Shown here piece after piece: positions 45,373 through 54,889 of a DNA stretch of 64,000 nt; within the stretch, counting starts at the first letter, position 1, and each line of letters begins with the position of its first letter. The DNA is from Pseudomonas sp. Choline-02u-1 (GTDB lineage: Bacteria > Pseudomonadota > Gammaproteobacteria > Pseudomonadales > Pseudomonadaceae): the NCBI RefSeq assembly GCF_002836515.1, contig NZ_PJBC01000011.1, positions 62,001-126,000 on the forward strand, given 5' to 3'. A model generated the notes under the pieces. It was given only the letters and a program-made list of their open reading frames with translations. It was not told the origin of the DNA and ran no database searches. The position numbers and the translations under genes are program-made.

Positions 45373-46964
45373 GACGTGATCTGCGGCAAGCCGTGATCGC
45401 GCAGCCACAACGACCGATAACGCTGAGTTTCCGCATGCCAGCGCTCATCGTCCCAGGCCAATCGCGGCTGGCACAGCGTGCGAATCGCAGGCAAATAATC
45501 CTCGCCACCGCGCGGCAGCAACAGGCCCAAACGGGTGCGGCGCAGCAGCAGATCATCCAGGTGCAGAATCATTTCCGCCTCGCAGGCGAACGCCAGTTCG
45601 GCCCACAACGTATCGGTGGCGCCAACCGTTTCCGGACCGAGTTCGCCGAGCAATTTCGCCAGCCTCGGCAGGTCTCGACCGTGACGCCCGGCCAAGCGTC
45701 GCCATTGACTGGCGCTCAGTCCTGGAATTGGCAGCGGCGGCACAGCGGCGAACACCGGCGCGCCGTCATCGACAAAAGAGCGCCCGAGCATCACCGCACA
45801 CGCCTTGAGCACTTCGATCGCTTGCGGGCGAAATGTGGTCAGTTTGCCGCCGGCCAACGTCACGCAACCCGGCTCCTGCCACAACACATGTTCACGGGTT
45901 TCGTTGGACGGTTCGCCCTGCTGCGCACCCGTCGCGCTGCCGACCACCGGACGCACGCCTGACCAGGTCGACAGCACATCGTCGACACCAATTTCGGCGC
46001 CGGGAAATTGCTGCTGGCACGCGGCGAGCAGATAGTCGAGTTCGGCGCTGGAAATGCGCGCGCTGTGGTCGAGGTCTTCGCGGTGATCGAGGTCCGTGGT
46101 GCCGACCACCGTCGCGCCTTCCCACGGAAACACGAACACCGGACGCCGGTCGCGCGCATGCAGAAAGGTGAACGCCTGCGCCACCGGCAACCGCCAGCCC
46201 GGCAGTAACAAATGACTGCCACGCAACGGTCGCAATTGCTTCGCTGCTTCAGCCGGACGCAAGCGCTCAGCCCACGCGCCCGTAGCTACGGCCAACACAG
46301 CGGAGCGCAATTGCAGCGTCGTGCCGCCCTCGCCATCTTCGACCTGAACCCCACACACCCGCCCGCCTTCACGCAGCAATTGCTTGACCCGCACGCCATT
46401 AATGACCACGGCGCCGTCGGCCCGCGCCTCGTGCAGTACGCGCATGACCAGTCGCGCATCATCGGTCAGCGCGTCGACAAAACAGCTGCCGCCAAGCAGG
46501 CCGTTTTCCTTCACCCCCGGCGCGAGAAAACGCAGTTGCTGCGCGTCATGAAAACCATGATTGCGCCGCCCCGCCAGCGCGTCATAAACCGAGAGCAAGC
46601 CGCCCATGACGCGCGGCCCGGGAAAGCCGCCGCGATAGTGCGGCATCATGAAACTCATCGGCTCGACCAGCCCCGGCGCTTCGTCGAGCAAGCGCTGGCG
46701 CTCGCGCACCGAATCGCGGGTCAGGCGCCACTGGCCCTTGGCGATGTACCGCAAACCGCCGTGGACCATTTTCGATGATCGGCTGGAGGTGCCCCAGGCA
46801 AAATCGCGCTGCTCCAACAGCAGACAGCGCCAGCCCCGGCGCGCGGCTTCGCGGACAATTCCGGCGCCGCTGATGCCGCCGCCGATGACGATCAAGTCCC
46901 AGGTTTCATCTGCCAGCGTCGGCAGAATCTGTTCACGCCATTGCGCGTTCCAGTGCGCGGTCAT
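45369..46964 (-). CDS. FAD-dependent glycerol-3-phosphate dehydrogenase-like protein (GlpD family)
   Basis: A 531-residue flavoprotein. The N-terminal FAD motif [21 protein letters not shown] lies near 24-44, followed by [20 protein letters not shown] near 60-79, the GlpD signature. [16 protein letters not shown] and [13 protein letters not shown] are further family motifs, and a C-terminal cap follows. The ATG at 46964 overlaps the upstream oxidase stop, and its stop overlaps the kinase start. The true glpD normally lies in the glp regulon, so this is probably a second paralogue with a distinct substrate. Confidence 0.9.
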   Translation of the reverse strand: MTAHWNAQWREQILPTLADETWDLIVIGGGISGAGIVREAARRGWRCLLLEQRDFAWGTSSRSSKMVHGGLRYIAKGQWRLTRDSVRERQRLLDEAPGLVEPMSFMMPHYRGGFPGPRVMGGLLSVYDALAGRRNHGFHDAQQLRFLAPGVKENGLLGGSCFVDALTDDARLVMRVLHEARADGAVVINGVRVKQLLREGGRVCGVQVEDGEGGTTLQLRSAVLAVATGAWAERLRPAEAAKQLRPLRGSHLLLPGWRLPVAQAFTFLHARDRRPVFVFPWEGATVVGTTDLDHREDLDHSARISSAELDYLLAACQQQFPGAEIGVDDVLSTWSGVRPVVGSATGAQQGEPSNETREHVLWQEPGCVTLAGGKLTTFRPQAIEVLKACAVMLGRSFVDDGAPVFAAVPPLPIPGLSASQWRRLAGRHGRDLPRLAKLLGELGPETVGATDTLWAELAFACEAEMILHLDDLLLRRTRLGLLLPRGGEDYLPAIRTLCQPRLAWDDERWHAETQRYRSLWLRDHGLPQITS

Positions 46965-48565
46965 GGCCGCGACTCTGGCAATAACGTGCCGGGATTGAGA
47001 CGCCCCTGCGGGTCGAAATGTTCGCTCAGCGCCTGCAACGTCTGCATCGCCAGCAGGCCTTTTTCGCGCAGCAGATACGGCGCGTGATCCTTGCCGACAC
47101 CGTGCTGATGACTGATGGTGCCGTGGTTGTCGACGATGGTCTGGCTGGCCGCGTGCTTGAGCACCCGCCAGCGCGCCAGCGTCGCGGCGTAGTCCGCTGC
47201 CGGGCGAAACACGTAAGTGGTGTAAATGCTCGAGCCTTCGCCGTAAACGTGCGAGAGGTGAGTGAAGACATGCACGCGTTCGCCCTCGGCCGCCAGGGCG
47301 TCGCGCAGGCTGTTTTCGATCAGGCTGAGCAAGTGGTCGACGTTGCTCCAGTCGGTGGCGGTTTCGAGGGTGTCGACCACGTAACCGGCGTTCCACAGAT
47401 TTTCGCGCAGGTAGGGAAAGCGGAAGCGGTTTTGCGCCCACTTCTTGCCCAGCAGGGTGCCGGTGAACACGCCGCCGAAGGCTTTCAGATGTTGGCGCGC
47501 GTGTTTCAGCGACAGTGCGTTTTGCTGGCGATTGCCGGTGACGCCGAAGGTCAGCAGGCATTTGCCGTCGCTGGCGCCGCGCCACTTGAGGTACTTTTCC
47601 AGCCAGGCGATCTGCTGCGGATGGCCGGCCAGCGCCAGTTGTGTTTCGGTTTCCACCGCGTTCGACAGGCGCAGCATCGACAGCGGCACGCGCGCCTGCG
47701 CCAGTTGCCGGATCGCTTGCAACGCCTGCGGCCAGTCTGGCAGGAACACACCGTAGAAACGCTCGTCCGCCGGCAACGCACTGACCCGCACTTTGACCTC
47801 GGAAATGATCCCGAAACGGCCCTCGCAACCGAGCACCATTTCACGCAGATCGGGACCTGCCGCCGACGCGGGAAAGGTTGGAATCTGCAAAGGCCCGGCG
47901 AACGTTTCCAGGGTGCCGCCCGCGAACAATTGCTCGATCCGCCCGTAGCGCAACGACTGCTGGCCGCTGGAACGACTGGCCACCCAACCGCCCAGGGTCG
48001 ACAGCTCCCACGACTGCGGAAAATGCCCCAGCGTGTAGCCGCGCGCGCGCAACTGGCTTTCCACTTGCGGCCCGCTGGCGCCGGGGCCGAACGTCGCCAG
48101 CAGGCTCTGTTCGTCGAGGTCGGTCAGGCGATTCATCCGCGCCAGCGACACCGTCAGCACCGGCCGCGCTGACGTCGGCGGATTGATGTGCCCGGCCACC
48201 GACGTGCCGCCGCCATAGGGAATCAGGCATAAATCCTGATCATGGGCGAGCGCCAGCAATTGGCGGATCTGCTCAGCGGTCTCGGGAAACGCCACGGCAT
48301 CGGGATACGTGCCCAGCACGCCTTCGCGCAGCGCCAGCCAGTCCGGCAGACTCTGGCCGCGCGCGTGCAGCAGGCGGTCGTGAGTGTCGACGCTGTATAA
48401 ACGGTGCGGCACCAGCCGCGAGGTCGGCACTTGCGCCAACGCCGCTGCCAGGGTCGCATCGGGCAATGCCCGGCCAGCGCCCAAGCGTTCATGGAGAAAT
48501 GTCGCGCCCTGGGCCGGCAGTTCGACCACCGTGCCTGCCTCTCCCCAGCCGTTCCAGCGTCGCAT
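46961..48565 (-). CDS. FAD-binding oxidase of the alkyl-DHAP synthase (AGPS)-like group
   Basis: A 534-residue VAO/PCMH-type flavoprotein. The FAD pyrophosphate loop PYGGGTSVAGHI lies near 114-125. Further motifs are FGPGASGPQVESQLRARGYTLGHFPQSWELST near 155-186 and, late, DNHGTISHQHGVGKDHAPYL near 490, matching the His-rich region of AGPS-like enzymes. The ATG at 48565 follows AAAGGA. Bacteria lack the eukaryotic ether-lipid pathway, so the reaction is open. It is first in a three-gene operon linked by two 4-bp stop/start overlaps. Confidence 0.88.
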   Translation of the reverse strand: MRRWNGWGEAGTVVELPAQGATFLHERLGAGRALPDATLAAALAQVPTSRLVPHRLYSVDTHDRLLHARGQSLPDWLALREGVLGTYPDAVAFPETAEQIRQLLALAHDQDLCLIPYGGGTSVAGHINPPTSARPVLTVSLARMNRLTDLDEQSLLATFGPGASGPQVESQLRARGYTLGHFPQSWELSTLGGWVASRSSGQQSLRYGRIEQLFAGGTLETFAGPLQIPTFPASAAGPDLREMVLGCEGRFGIISEVKVRVSALPADERFYGVFLPDWPQALQAIRQLAQARVPLSMLRLSNAVETETQLALAGHPQQIAWLEKYLKWRGASDGKCLLTFGVTGNRQQNALSLKHARQHLKAFGGVFTGTLLGKKWAQNRFRFPYLRENLWNAGYVVDTLETATDWSNVDHLLSLIENSLRDALAAEGERVHVFTHLSHVYGEGSSIYTTYVFRPAADYAATLARWRVLKHAASQTIVDNHGTISHQHGVGKDHAPYLLREKGLLAMQTLQALSEHFDPQGRLNPGTLLPESRP

Positions 48566-48753
48566 GCGGGTGTCCTTTTTCTGCCGTCGGATCAAGCTTG
48601 CATACTAGTCAGCGCTGTGGATCTGTCACGGTCGCATCCGGCCAGATCCTGTAGCGAATGGCGCCAAACGTCCGGGCATTTACTTTCGCCGGGCAATCCA
48701 CTTACCTTGCGGCATTCATTCACTCACGCGCCGTCGATCAAAGGACCGCGACC

Positions 48754-49770
48754 ATGCCATCGCTCGGCTTCACTTCTGTTCCGCCGTTGCTCAAATACCT
48801 GCGCCATGCCGAACAGTTGGGCATGGCCATCGAGCCTGCGTTGGCGGCGGCCGGGTTGCAGGCGCAGCAGTTGAGCGACAACACGTTGCGCCTGCCGGGT
48901 GAGGTCCACGAGCGCTTGCTGGATTATTTCTGCGAGCACTCCGGCGATGGGTTGTTCGGCCTGCATGCGGCGAATTTCGTCCTGCCCAATTCGTGGAGCG
49001 TGCTCGGTTACATCACCATGAATTGCGCGACGCTAGGCGATGCGATGAGCCGGATCATGCCGTTCGAAAAACTCGTCGGCGACATGGGCGTCAGCCGCGC
49101 CGAGGTGCAGGACGAGCACGTGCATCTGATCTGGACCTGCCGTTTCCAGCGGCCACGGATTCGTCGGCATCTGGTGGAAAACGTGCTCGGTTCGTGGCTG
49201 CACTATGCGCGCTGGATCGCCGACACGCAGCTGTCGCCGGCCTGCGTATGGCTGGAGCATGCGCGGCCGGATGAGGTGACGCAGGCCGAGTACGAGGCGT
49301 TTTTCGGTTGCCCGGTGCGGTTCGATCAGGCGTATTCGGCGCTGGTGGTGCCGCTGGTTTATTTGCAGTTGCCGCTGCGCCAGGCCGATGCGCAATTGCT
49401 GCGAACCCTGGAAGAACATGCGATGGGTCTGCTGGCGACGCTGGAGAACGTGTCGCTGGCGCAGCAGGTGAAAAACATCCTGCGCGGTTTGCTCAAGGAG
49501 GGCCTGCCGCGCAAGGAGCAAGTGGCCGAACAGCTCAGCGTTTCGGTGCGCACGTTGCAGCGACAGTTACAGCAGGCCGGGACGTCGTATCAGCAGATTC
49601 TTGATGAGTTGCGTCAGGAACTGGCGGAGCACTATTTGCTCAACAGCACGTTGCCGATTCAGGACATTGCGCAATATCTGGGCTTCACCGAACCGCGCTC
49701 GTTTCATCGCACGTTCAAGAGCTGGCGCGGTATGCCGCCGGGGGAGTTTCGGTTGCGCAATCGGCGGTGA
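48754..49770 (+). CDS. AraC-family transcriptional regulator (arabinose_bd-type N-terminus)
   Basis: A 338-residue regulator. Residues 1-200 are an effector domain of the type found in OruR/VirF-like Pseudomonas regulators. The C-terminal AraC domain carries KEQVAEQLSVSVRTLQRQLQQAGTSYQQIL near 252-281 and IQDIAQYLGFTEPRSFHRTFKSW near 297-319. The ATG at 48754 follows AAAGGACC. It is divergent from the oxidase/dehydrogenase/kinase operon (188-bp gap) and is its likely activator. From memory the four genes correspond to PA3024-PA3027 of P. aeruginosa. Confidence 0.9.
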   Translation: MPSLGFTSVPPLLKYLRHAEQLGMAIEPALAAAGLQAQQLSDNTLRLPGEVHERLLDYFCEHSGDGLFGLHAANFVLPNSWSVLGYITMNCATLGDAMSRIMPFEKLVGDMGVSRAEVQDEHVHLIWTCRFQRPRIRRHLVENVLGSWLHYARWIADTQLSPACVWLEHARPDEVTQAEYEAFFGCPVRFDQAYSALVVPLVYLQLPLRQADAQLLRTLEEHAMGLLATLENVSLAQQVKNILRGLLKEGLPRKEQVAEQLSVSVRTLQRQLQQAGTSYQQILDELRQELAEHYLLNSTLPIQDIAQYLGFTEPRSFHRTFKSWRGMPPGEFRLRNRR

Positions 49771-49778
49771 ATGTGCCG

Positions 49779-49882
49779 GCCCCTTCGCGAGCAAGCCCGC
49801 TCCCACAGTAGTTCTCGGTTGCCTGCTCTTTCGAATTCATCGCAGATCCCCTTGTGGGAGCGGGCTTGCTAGCGAAGGCGTC
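49779..49882. repeat. Single REP doublet
   Basis: CGCGAGCAAGCCCGCTCCCAC (about 49786-49806) is paired with GTGGGAGCGGGCTTGCTAGC (about 49854-49874). It belongs to the same family as the arrays at 43141 and 55122 and follows the AraC gene directly. Confidence 0.88.
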
Positions 49883-50035
49883 ATTCGCCACACCGATTAA
49901 ACACGTTTTGGCACAACTGTTTAAAGCCACCAGACATTCAGCGAAACCACCCACAAATCCTTGCGCCGCTGCCTACGCCTGCGCCAGAATCCGCCGGCTT
50001 GTGCGCCCCAGACCTCATCGCTACTGTGATTGCGT

Positions 50036-50225
50036 CACTGCCCATCAGTGATCGGGTTTAGTAGCCCGGAGTATTTGGGGTGCATCGTTCATCAGACAGT
50101 CAGGTCTCGCCTGAGCTTTATGGTGGCTGTGCGCAGGGCGCTCTCGGGCGCGCCGGTTTCCCAGATCCCCGGTCTACTAACCTGCGCACAGCTGCCTCCA
50201 CTTTCTTTAGTAGGGAAGCGGTGGC
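50036..50225 (+). promoter_or_regulatory. Highly structured leader of the DUF6124 gene
   Basis: The 5' region contains several hairpins and one long-range stem. CACTG/CAGTG (50036-50050); GGG-TTTAGTAG-CCC (50054-50067); CAGG/CCTG (50101-50113); a perfect 12-bp pair GCTGTGCGCAGG (50126-50137) with CCTGCGCACAGC (50181-50192); and a last hairpin with loop TTTAGTAG (50206-50213). CTACTAA (50174-50180) is complementary to both identical loops. From memory a similar leader precedes other Pseudomonas genes of this family. In the rest of the gap (49883-50035) I see nothing. Confidence 0.65.
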
Positions 50226-50247
50226 CAGCCAAACTGAGGATCTGGAT

Positions 50248-50613
50248 ATGTTCAAAGTAACCCCAAACCCGCCAACCACCGACCCGGCATCGCCCTACGA
50301 ATCCCCCGATTCAAAGAAATTCCACGAAGCCGCCGATCGCGCGCTCGACCATTACCTCGGCACGTCTGGCGCTGAATTCATGGCCCCACCCTACAAACCC
50401 AACACGCTGTACATGGCCAATCCCGAGGCCGACAACGAATCGCTGTTGGCCGACGCCTGCGAAACCCTGGGCTCAGCGACGGTAATGCTCAACGATCAGG
50501 CGGGGCTGGTGAACGGCTCGCAACGCAAGACGTTGCAGGGTATTGCGCAGATTGTGATGGTCGCGGAGATGGCAGTGAATCGGGTGCTGGATCGGTTGGT
50601 GCCGACGGAATGA
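50248..50613 (+). CDS. DUF6124 (formerly DUF3077-type) family protein
   Basis: A 121-residue protein of a Pseudomonas-specific family of unknown function. The start MFKVTPNPPTTDP...SPY is typical, followed by KFHEAADRALDHYL and a C-terminal helical half (LLADACETLGSATVMLNDQ...ALNRVLD-like). There is no signal peptide or membrane segment. The ATG at 50248 follows GAGGA. ORFs reaching further upstream would translate the structured leader and are not accepted. Confidence 0.85.
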   Translation: MFKVTPNPPTTDPASPYESPDSKKFHEAADRALDHYLGTSGAEFMAPPYKPNTLYMANPEADNESLLADACETLGSATVMLNDQAGLVNGSQRKTLQGIAQIVMVAEMAVNRVLDRLVPTE

Positions 50614-50684
50614 GGTGAGCGCCCGCAAGTATTACTGATGCCTGCGGGCAATCCCAAGAGGTCAGGTCGCGCCGGGCGTTCAAG

Positions 50685-51053
50685 TCAAAGACTGATCGCA
50701 TTGGTAAACACCAACCGATTGCCAAACGGATCAGCAACGGTCATGTCTTGGCTGCCCCACGGCATCGCCTGAATCTGCGGATGGGAAAAGGTGTAGTTCT
50801 TGGCGATCAATTGCTGTTGAAACGCCTCCAGCTCATCGGTCTCGATACGCAGCGCCGAACCGGGGCACGCATCGCCGTGATGCTCGGACAGATGCAGCAC
50901 ACATTCGCCCCGCGACACTTGCAGATACAGCGGAAAATTGGCTTCGAAGCGATGCTGCCAGTCGATCTTGAAGCCGAGAAAATCGACGTAGAACTCGACA
51001 GCCTTGGCCTCATCGAAGATCCGCAGAATCGGGGTGGTTTTGCCGAAGCTCAT
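50685..51053 (-). CDS. Glyoxalase/bleomycin-resistance superfamily protein
   Basis: A 122-residue VOC-fold protein. The first beta-alpha-beta unit reads TTPILRIFDEAKAVEFYVDFLGFKIDW; the second ends MTVADPFGNRLVF. It resembles bleomycin-binding Ble proteins in length and in CVLHLSEHHGDACPG, but metal-enzyme members cannot be excluded. The ATG at 51053 is chosen because the 18 upstream codons look non-coding. Function stays open. Confidence 0.85.
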   Translation of the reverse strand: MSFGKTTPILRIFDEAKAVEFYVDFLGFKIDWQHRFEANFPLYLQVSRGECVLHLSEHHGDACPGSALRIETDELEAFQQQLIAKNYTFSHPQIQAMPWGSQDMTVADPFGNRLVFTNAISL

Positions 51054-51159
51054 GGGGTGCTCCCTGACTGATTGGCCCCACAGTGTAGCCGGGGAGGATG
51101 TCAACAAATCGGCTTGTTGATGGCTTTCTTTAATCTCATAGTGCCATCACTTTATAAAA

Positions 51160-51195
51160 TCAAAAGATCGCAGCCTTCGGCAGCTCCTACAGGAG
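51160..51195. repeat. Half REP element (GATCGCAGCC type)
   Basis: AAAAGATCGCAGCCTTCGGC followed by AGCTCCTACAGGAGAG is a single arm of the REP family seen at 18450 and 57434. It lies just after the deacylase stop. Confidence 0.7.
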
Positions 51196-51203
51196 AGTCT
51201 CGA

Positions 51204-52661
51204 TCAATGAAATCCTTTGCGCAAATCACCTTCGCGTGCCAGAAACCGCCCCGCGCGGCTCCCATTCGCCTGCCCGTCGCGATAACTCAAAACGCCGTTG
51301 ACCCAAACCCCGTCAATCCCCTGCGCCGCCCGCTGCGGATCGTTGAAATCGGCGACGTCACGCACGGTCGCCGGATCAAACAACACCAGATCCGCCCAAT
51401 GTCCTTCACGAATCTCGCCTCTTTCCTGCAAGCCAAAACGCGCCGCCGACAGGCCGGTCATCTTGTGCACGGCGGTGTGCAGGGGAAACAGGCCGACGTC
51501 GCGACTGAAATGGCCGAGCACCCGTGGGAAAGCGCCCCACAGGCGCGGATGCGGGAACGGGTCTTCGGGCAGTCCGTCAGAGCCGACCATCGACAGCGGA
51601 TGGGCGAGGATTCTTCTGACATCGGCCTCGTCCATGCCGTAGTACACCGCGCCGGCCGGTTGCAGACGCTTCGCGGTTTCTTCCAGCGACAGTTTCCATT
51701 GGCCAGCGATGTCGATCAGGTCGCGCCCGCTGACTTCCGGGTGCGGCGTCGACCAGGTAATGGTGATGCGATGGGCGTCGGTGACTTGCTTCAAATCCAG
51801 CGTCGAGGAACTCGCCGCGTACGGGTAGCAATCGCAGCCGACCGGATGGGTTTTCGCTGCTTCCTCCAATGCTGCGAGCAATTGCGGACTGCGCCCCCAG
51901 TTACCGACGCCGGCGCATTTGAGGTGGGAAATGATCACCGGCGATTGCGCGTGGAGGCCGATCTGAAATGCTTCGTCCATTGCCTCCAGCACCGGGGCGA
52001 ATTCGCTGCGCAAATGGGTGGTGTACACCGCGCCGAACGCCGTCAGCTCTTCGGTCAGTTGCTTGACCTCATCGGTGGACGCGTTGAAGGCGCTGGCATA
52101 GGCCAGGCCTGTGGATAAACCCAACGCGCCAGCCTCCAGGCTGTCGCGCAACTGTTCGCGCATGGCAGTGATTTCGTCGGAGGTCGCGGTGCGGAACAAA
52201 TCGTCGAGGTGATTGCTGCGCAGCGCCGTATGGCCGACCAGTGCGGCGACGTTCAACGTGGGGTTGGCCACTTCGACGGCCGCGCGGTAGTCGCGGAAAC
52301 GCGGGTAAACGAACGCCGCTGCGCTGCCGAGCAGGTTCATCGGATCGGGTGGATTGCCCTTCAAAGTGACCGGCGAAGCGCTGATGCCGCAGTTGCCGAC
52401 AATCACCGTGGTCACGCCCTGGCTGAGCTTGGGCAGCATCTCGGGTTGGCGGATGACCACGGTGTCGTCGTGGGTGTGCACGTCGATGAACCCCGGCGCC
52501 AGCACGCGGCCGGCGGCGTCGATTTCTTCCGTGGCGCGGGCATCGTGCAGGTCGCCGATGCGCTCGATGCGGCCATTGAGAATCGCCACGTCTGCGCGAT
52601 AGCCGGGCGTGTTGCTGCCGTCGATGACCAGAGCATTGCGGATCAGGGTGTCGTACTGCAT
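51204..52661 (-). CDS. N-acyl-D-amino-acid deacylase (D-aminoacylase family)
   Basis: Zinc amidohydrolase that releases D-amino acids from N-acyl forms. The 485-residue protein has the metal motif GFIDVHTHDD near 55-64, GNCGISASP near 92, TTHLRSE near 220, VIISHLKCAG near 246 and VGSDGLPED near 365 with the catalytic Asp. The ATG at 52661 follows GGGAGA and lies 1 bp after the rpiR stop, so the two are co-transcribed with the GntP permease. The set suggests uptake and deacylation of N-acyl-D-amino acids or related compounds. Confidence 0.92.
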   Translation of the reverse strand: MQYDTLIRNALVIDGSNTPGYRADVAILNGRIERIGDLHDARATEEIDAAGRVLAPGFIDVHTHDDTVVIRQPEMLPKLSQGVTTVIVGNCGISASPVTLKGNPPDPMNLLGSAAAFVYPRFRDYRAAVEVANPTLNVAALVGHTALRSNHLDDLFRTATSDEITAMREQLRDSLEAGALGLSTGLAYASAFNASTDEVKQLTEELTAFGAVYTTHLRSEFAPVLEAMDEAFQIGLHAQSPVIISHLKCAGVGNWGRSPQLLAALEEAAKTHPVGCDCYPYAASSSTLDLKQVTDAHRITITWSTPHPEVSGRDLIDIAGQWKLSLEETAKRLQPAGAVYYGMDEADVRRILAHPLSMVGSDGLPEDPFPHPRLWGAFPRVLGHFSRDVGLFPLHTAVHKMTGLSAARFGLQERGEIREGHWADLVLFDPATVRDVADFNDPQRAAQGIDGVWVNGVLSYRDGQANGSRAGRFLAREGDLRKGFH

Positions 52662-52662
52662 G

Positions 52663-53523
52663 TCAGTCTCCCAGCGGCAGGTGATCGTCGCCGCCTCGGT
52701 ATTCGTCGAGGGCGAGTTTGATTCGCCGCAAACGTTCTTGATTGTCTTCGGGGCTGGCCAGCGCCAGCTCGGTGGCGAGCACGTCGATGGCCAGCAGCAT
52801 GCCGTAGCGCGCCGCGGTCGGTTTGTAGATGAACGAGGTTTCCGCGCCTTGCAGCGGCAGAACAACGTCGGCCAGCTCGGCCAGCGGCGAATCGCCGCGA
52901 GTGATGGCGAGGATGCGCGCGCCGTAGTTGCGCGCCAGTTCGACGGTTTCCAAAAGCTCCGGGGTGATGCCGGTCAGCGAGCAAACGATCAGCACTTGCT
53001 CGGCGTTGAGGCTGGCGGCGGTGACGCGCATCATCACCGCGTCATGACACACCGCAATCGGGTAGCCGAGGCGCACCAGGCGCACCTGCAATTCATCGCT
53101 GCACAGGGTCGAGCAACCGCCCATGCCGAACGCGTGAATCATCCGCGCCTGGCTGAGCAATTTCACTGCGTCGGCGAAGCGCGATTCATCGAAACCGGCC
53201 AGATGCTGGCGCAGCGTGGTTTCGATGTCGCCGACGATCTGCCCGTAGAACGCCGACTGCTCAGGCGTGCCCGCCGGATCGAGAAAACGGCTGCCAACGC
53301 CGCTGGCCTGAGCCAGTTGCAGGCGCAGATCGCGCAAGTCACGGCAGCCAACCGTGCGGGCAAAGCGCGACAGCGTGGCGGTGCTGACCTCGGCCCCTTG
53401 CGCGAGGTCTTCGAGGCTGGCGCTGGCGGCAAAGCCGACATCGTCGAGCATCAACCGCGCGATGCGCCCCTCGCCGGCGCTGAAGGAATCCTGGCGGGCG
53501 CGGATCTGGTAGAGGATGTCCAT
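52663..53523 (-). CDS. MurR/RpiR-family transcriptional regulator
   Basis: A 286-residue regulator with an N-terminal RpiR-type helix-turn-helix (about 1-80; LAQGAEVSTATLSRFARTVGCRDLRDLR) and a C-terminal SIS sugar-phosphate-binding domain (about 120-260; MIHAFGMGGCSTLCSDELQVRL, VCSLTGITPELLETVELARNYGA). It sits between the permease and the deacylase in one operon and probably controls it. An amino-sugar-like or N-acyl ligand is an inference from the SIS domain. Confidence 0.92.
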   Translation of the reverse strand: MDILYQIRARQDSFSAGEGRIARLMLDDVGFAASASLEDLAQGAEVSTATLSRFARTVGCRDLRDLRLQLAQASGVGSRFLDPAGTPEQSAFYGQIVGDIETTLRQHLAGFDESRFADAVKLLSQARMIHAFGMGGCSTLCSDELQVRLVRLGYPIAVCHDAVMMRVTAASLNAEQVLIVCSLTGITPELLETVELARNYGARILAITRGDSPLAELADVVLPLQGAETSFIYKPTAARYGMLLAIDVLATELALASPEDNQERLRRIKLALDEYRGGDDHLPLGD

Positions 53524-53539
53524 GGGCGGCAGGCTCCGG

Positions 53540-54889
53540 TTACAACAAATAAGAAAGGCCGACGGTCAGCGCGAAAGCCACCAGCGAGATCAATGTCTCG
53601 AGCACGGTCCAGGTCTTGAACGTCTGCGCAACGGTCATGTTGAAGTATTCCTTGATCAACCAGAAGCCGCCGTCGTTGACGTGGGAAAAGATAACCGAGC
53701 CGGCGCCGGTCGCCAGCACCAAAAGCTCAGGATGTGGATAACCCAGACCGATGGCCACCGGCGCGACAACGCCGGACGCGGTGGTCATCGCCACCGTCGC
53801 CGAACCGGTGGCGACACGCATCAGCGCGGCGAACAACCAGCCCATGATCAGTGGCGACAAATGAAATTCATGGGCAAGGCCGACGATCTGATCGGTGACG
53901 CCGGCATCCACCAGAATCCGGTTCAAGCCGCCACCAGCACCGACCAGCAAGGTGATGCTGGCGGTGGGCGCGAGGCATTCGTTGGTGAACTTGAGGATCG
54001 ATTCGCGGTTGAAACCTTGGGCAATCCCTAGCGTCCAGAAGCTCAGCAAAGTCGCCAGCAACAGCGCGATCACCGAATTGCCGATGAACAGCAGGAACTG
54101 GTTGAAAGCGCTGCCGGGAGTGGAAATCAGGTTGGCCCAGCCGCCGATCAACATCAGCACCACCGGCAGCAGAATGGTCGCCATCGTAATGCCGAAACCC
54201 GGCAATTTGTCGCGCGGTTCACGGTCGAGAAATTGCTTTTCCAGCGGGTTGTCCGCCGGCAATTGAATGCGCGGCACGATGAACTTGGCGTACAGCGGCC
54301 CGGCGATGATTGCGGTCGGAATGCCGATCGCGATGGCGTACAGCAAGGTCTGCCCGACCGACGCCTGATAGGCCTGCACCGCGAGCATCGCCGCCGGGTG
54401 CGGCGGCACCAGCGCATGCACCACCGAGAGGCCCGCAACCATCGGCAGACCGACCATCAGAATCGACACGCCAACCCGACGGGCCACGGTGAACGCGATC
54501 GGCACCAGCAAGACGAAACCGACTTCGAAAAACAGCGGCAAGCCGACCAGAAACGCAATGCAGACCATCGCCCAATGCGCGTTCTTCTCGCCGAACCTTT
54601 CGATCAGCGTGCGCGCCATCTGCTCGGCGCCGCCAGACTCGGCCATCATCTTGCCGAGCATCGTCCCCAGCGCCACCACCAGCGCAATATGCCCCAGCGT
54701 CTTGCCGACCCCGGCCTCATACGCACCGACCACCGCCGATGGTGGCATTCCGGCAATCAGCGCCAGGCCGAGAGAAATCAGGGTGATGACAATGAACGGA
54801 TTGAGCCGGTAACGGGCGATCAACACGATCAGCGCGATGATGGCCACGGCGGCGTAGACCAGCAGCCAATAGCCGAAGGAAGGCGTCAT
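53540..54889 (-). CDS. GntP-family permease
   Basis: A 449-residue inner-membrane transporter of the gluconate:H+ symporter family, with about 12-14 hydrophobic segments. Motifs include GKTLGHIALVVALGTMLGKMMAESGGAEQMARTL near 80-113 and FSHVNDGGFWLIKEYFNMTV near 405, a GntP hallmark. The ATG at 54889 follows GGAGTACCGC; 18 further upstream codons look non-coding. It is the first gene of the permease - RpiR - deacylase operon, so its substrate is probably an N-acyl amino acid or aldonate-like acid. Confidence 0.93.
   Translation of the reverse strand: MTPSFGYWLLVYAAVAIIALIVLIARYRLNPFIVITLISLGLALIAGMPPSAVVGAYEAGVGKTLGHIALVVALGTMLGKMMAESGGAEQMARTLIERFGEKNAHWAMVCIAFLVGLPLFFEVGFVLLVPIAFTVARRVGVSILMVGLPMVAGLSVVHALVPPHPAAMLAVQAYQASVGQTLLYAIAIGIPTAIIAGPLYAKFIVPRIQLPADNPLEKQFLDREPRDKLPGFGITMATILLPVVLMLIGGWANLISTPGSAFNQFLLFIGNSVIALLLATLLSFWTLGIAQGFNRESILKFTNECLAPTASITLLVGAGGGLNRILVDAGVTDQIVGLAHEFHLSPLIMGWLFAALMRVATGSATVAMTTASGVVAPVAIGLGYPHPELLVLATGAGSVIFSHVNDGGFWLIKEYFNMTVAQTFKTWTVLETLISLVAFALTVGLSYLL

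Noticed and set aside
46965..47828. N-terminal extension of the GlpD-like ORF
   Set aside because: The ORF stays open upstream of 46964 but overlaps the AGPS-like gene and is Arg/Ala-rich; the GlpD N-terminus begins at the ATG at 46964.
50080..50247. In-frame upstream extension of the DUF6124 protein
   Set aside because: It would translate the structured leader; the ATG at 50248 has GAGGA at correct spacing and gives the family N-terminus.
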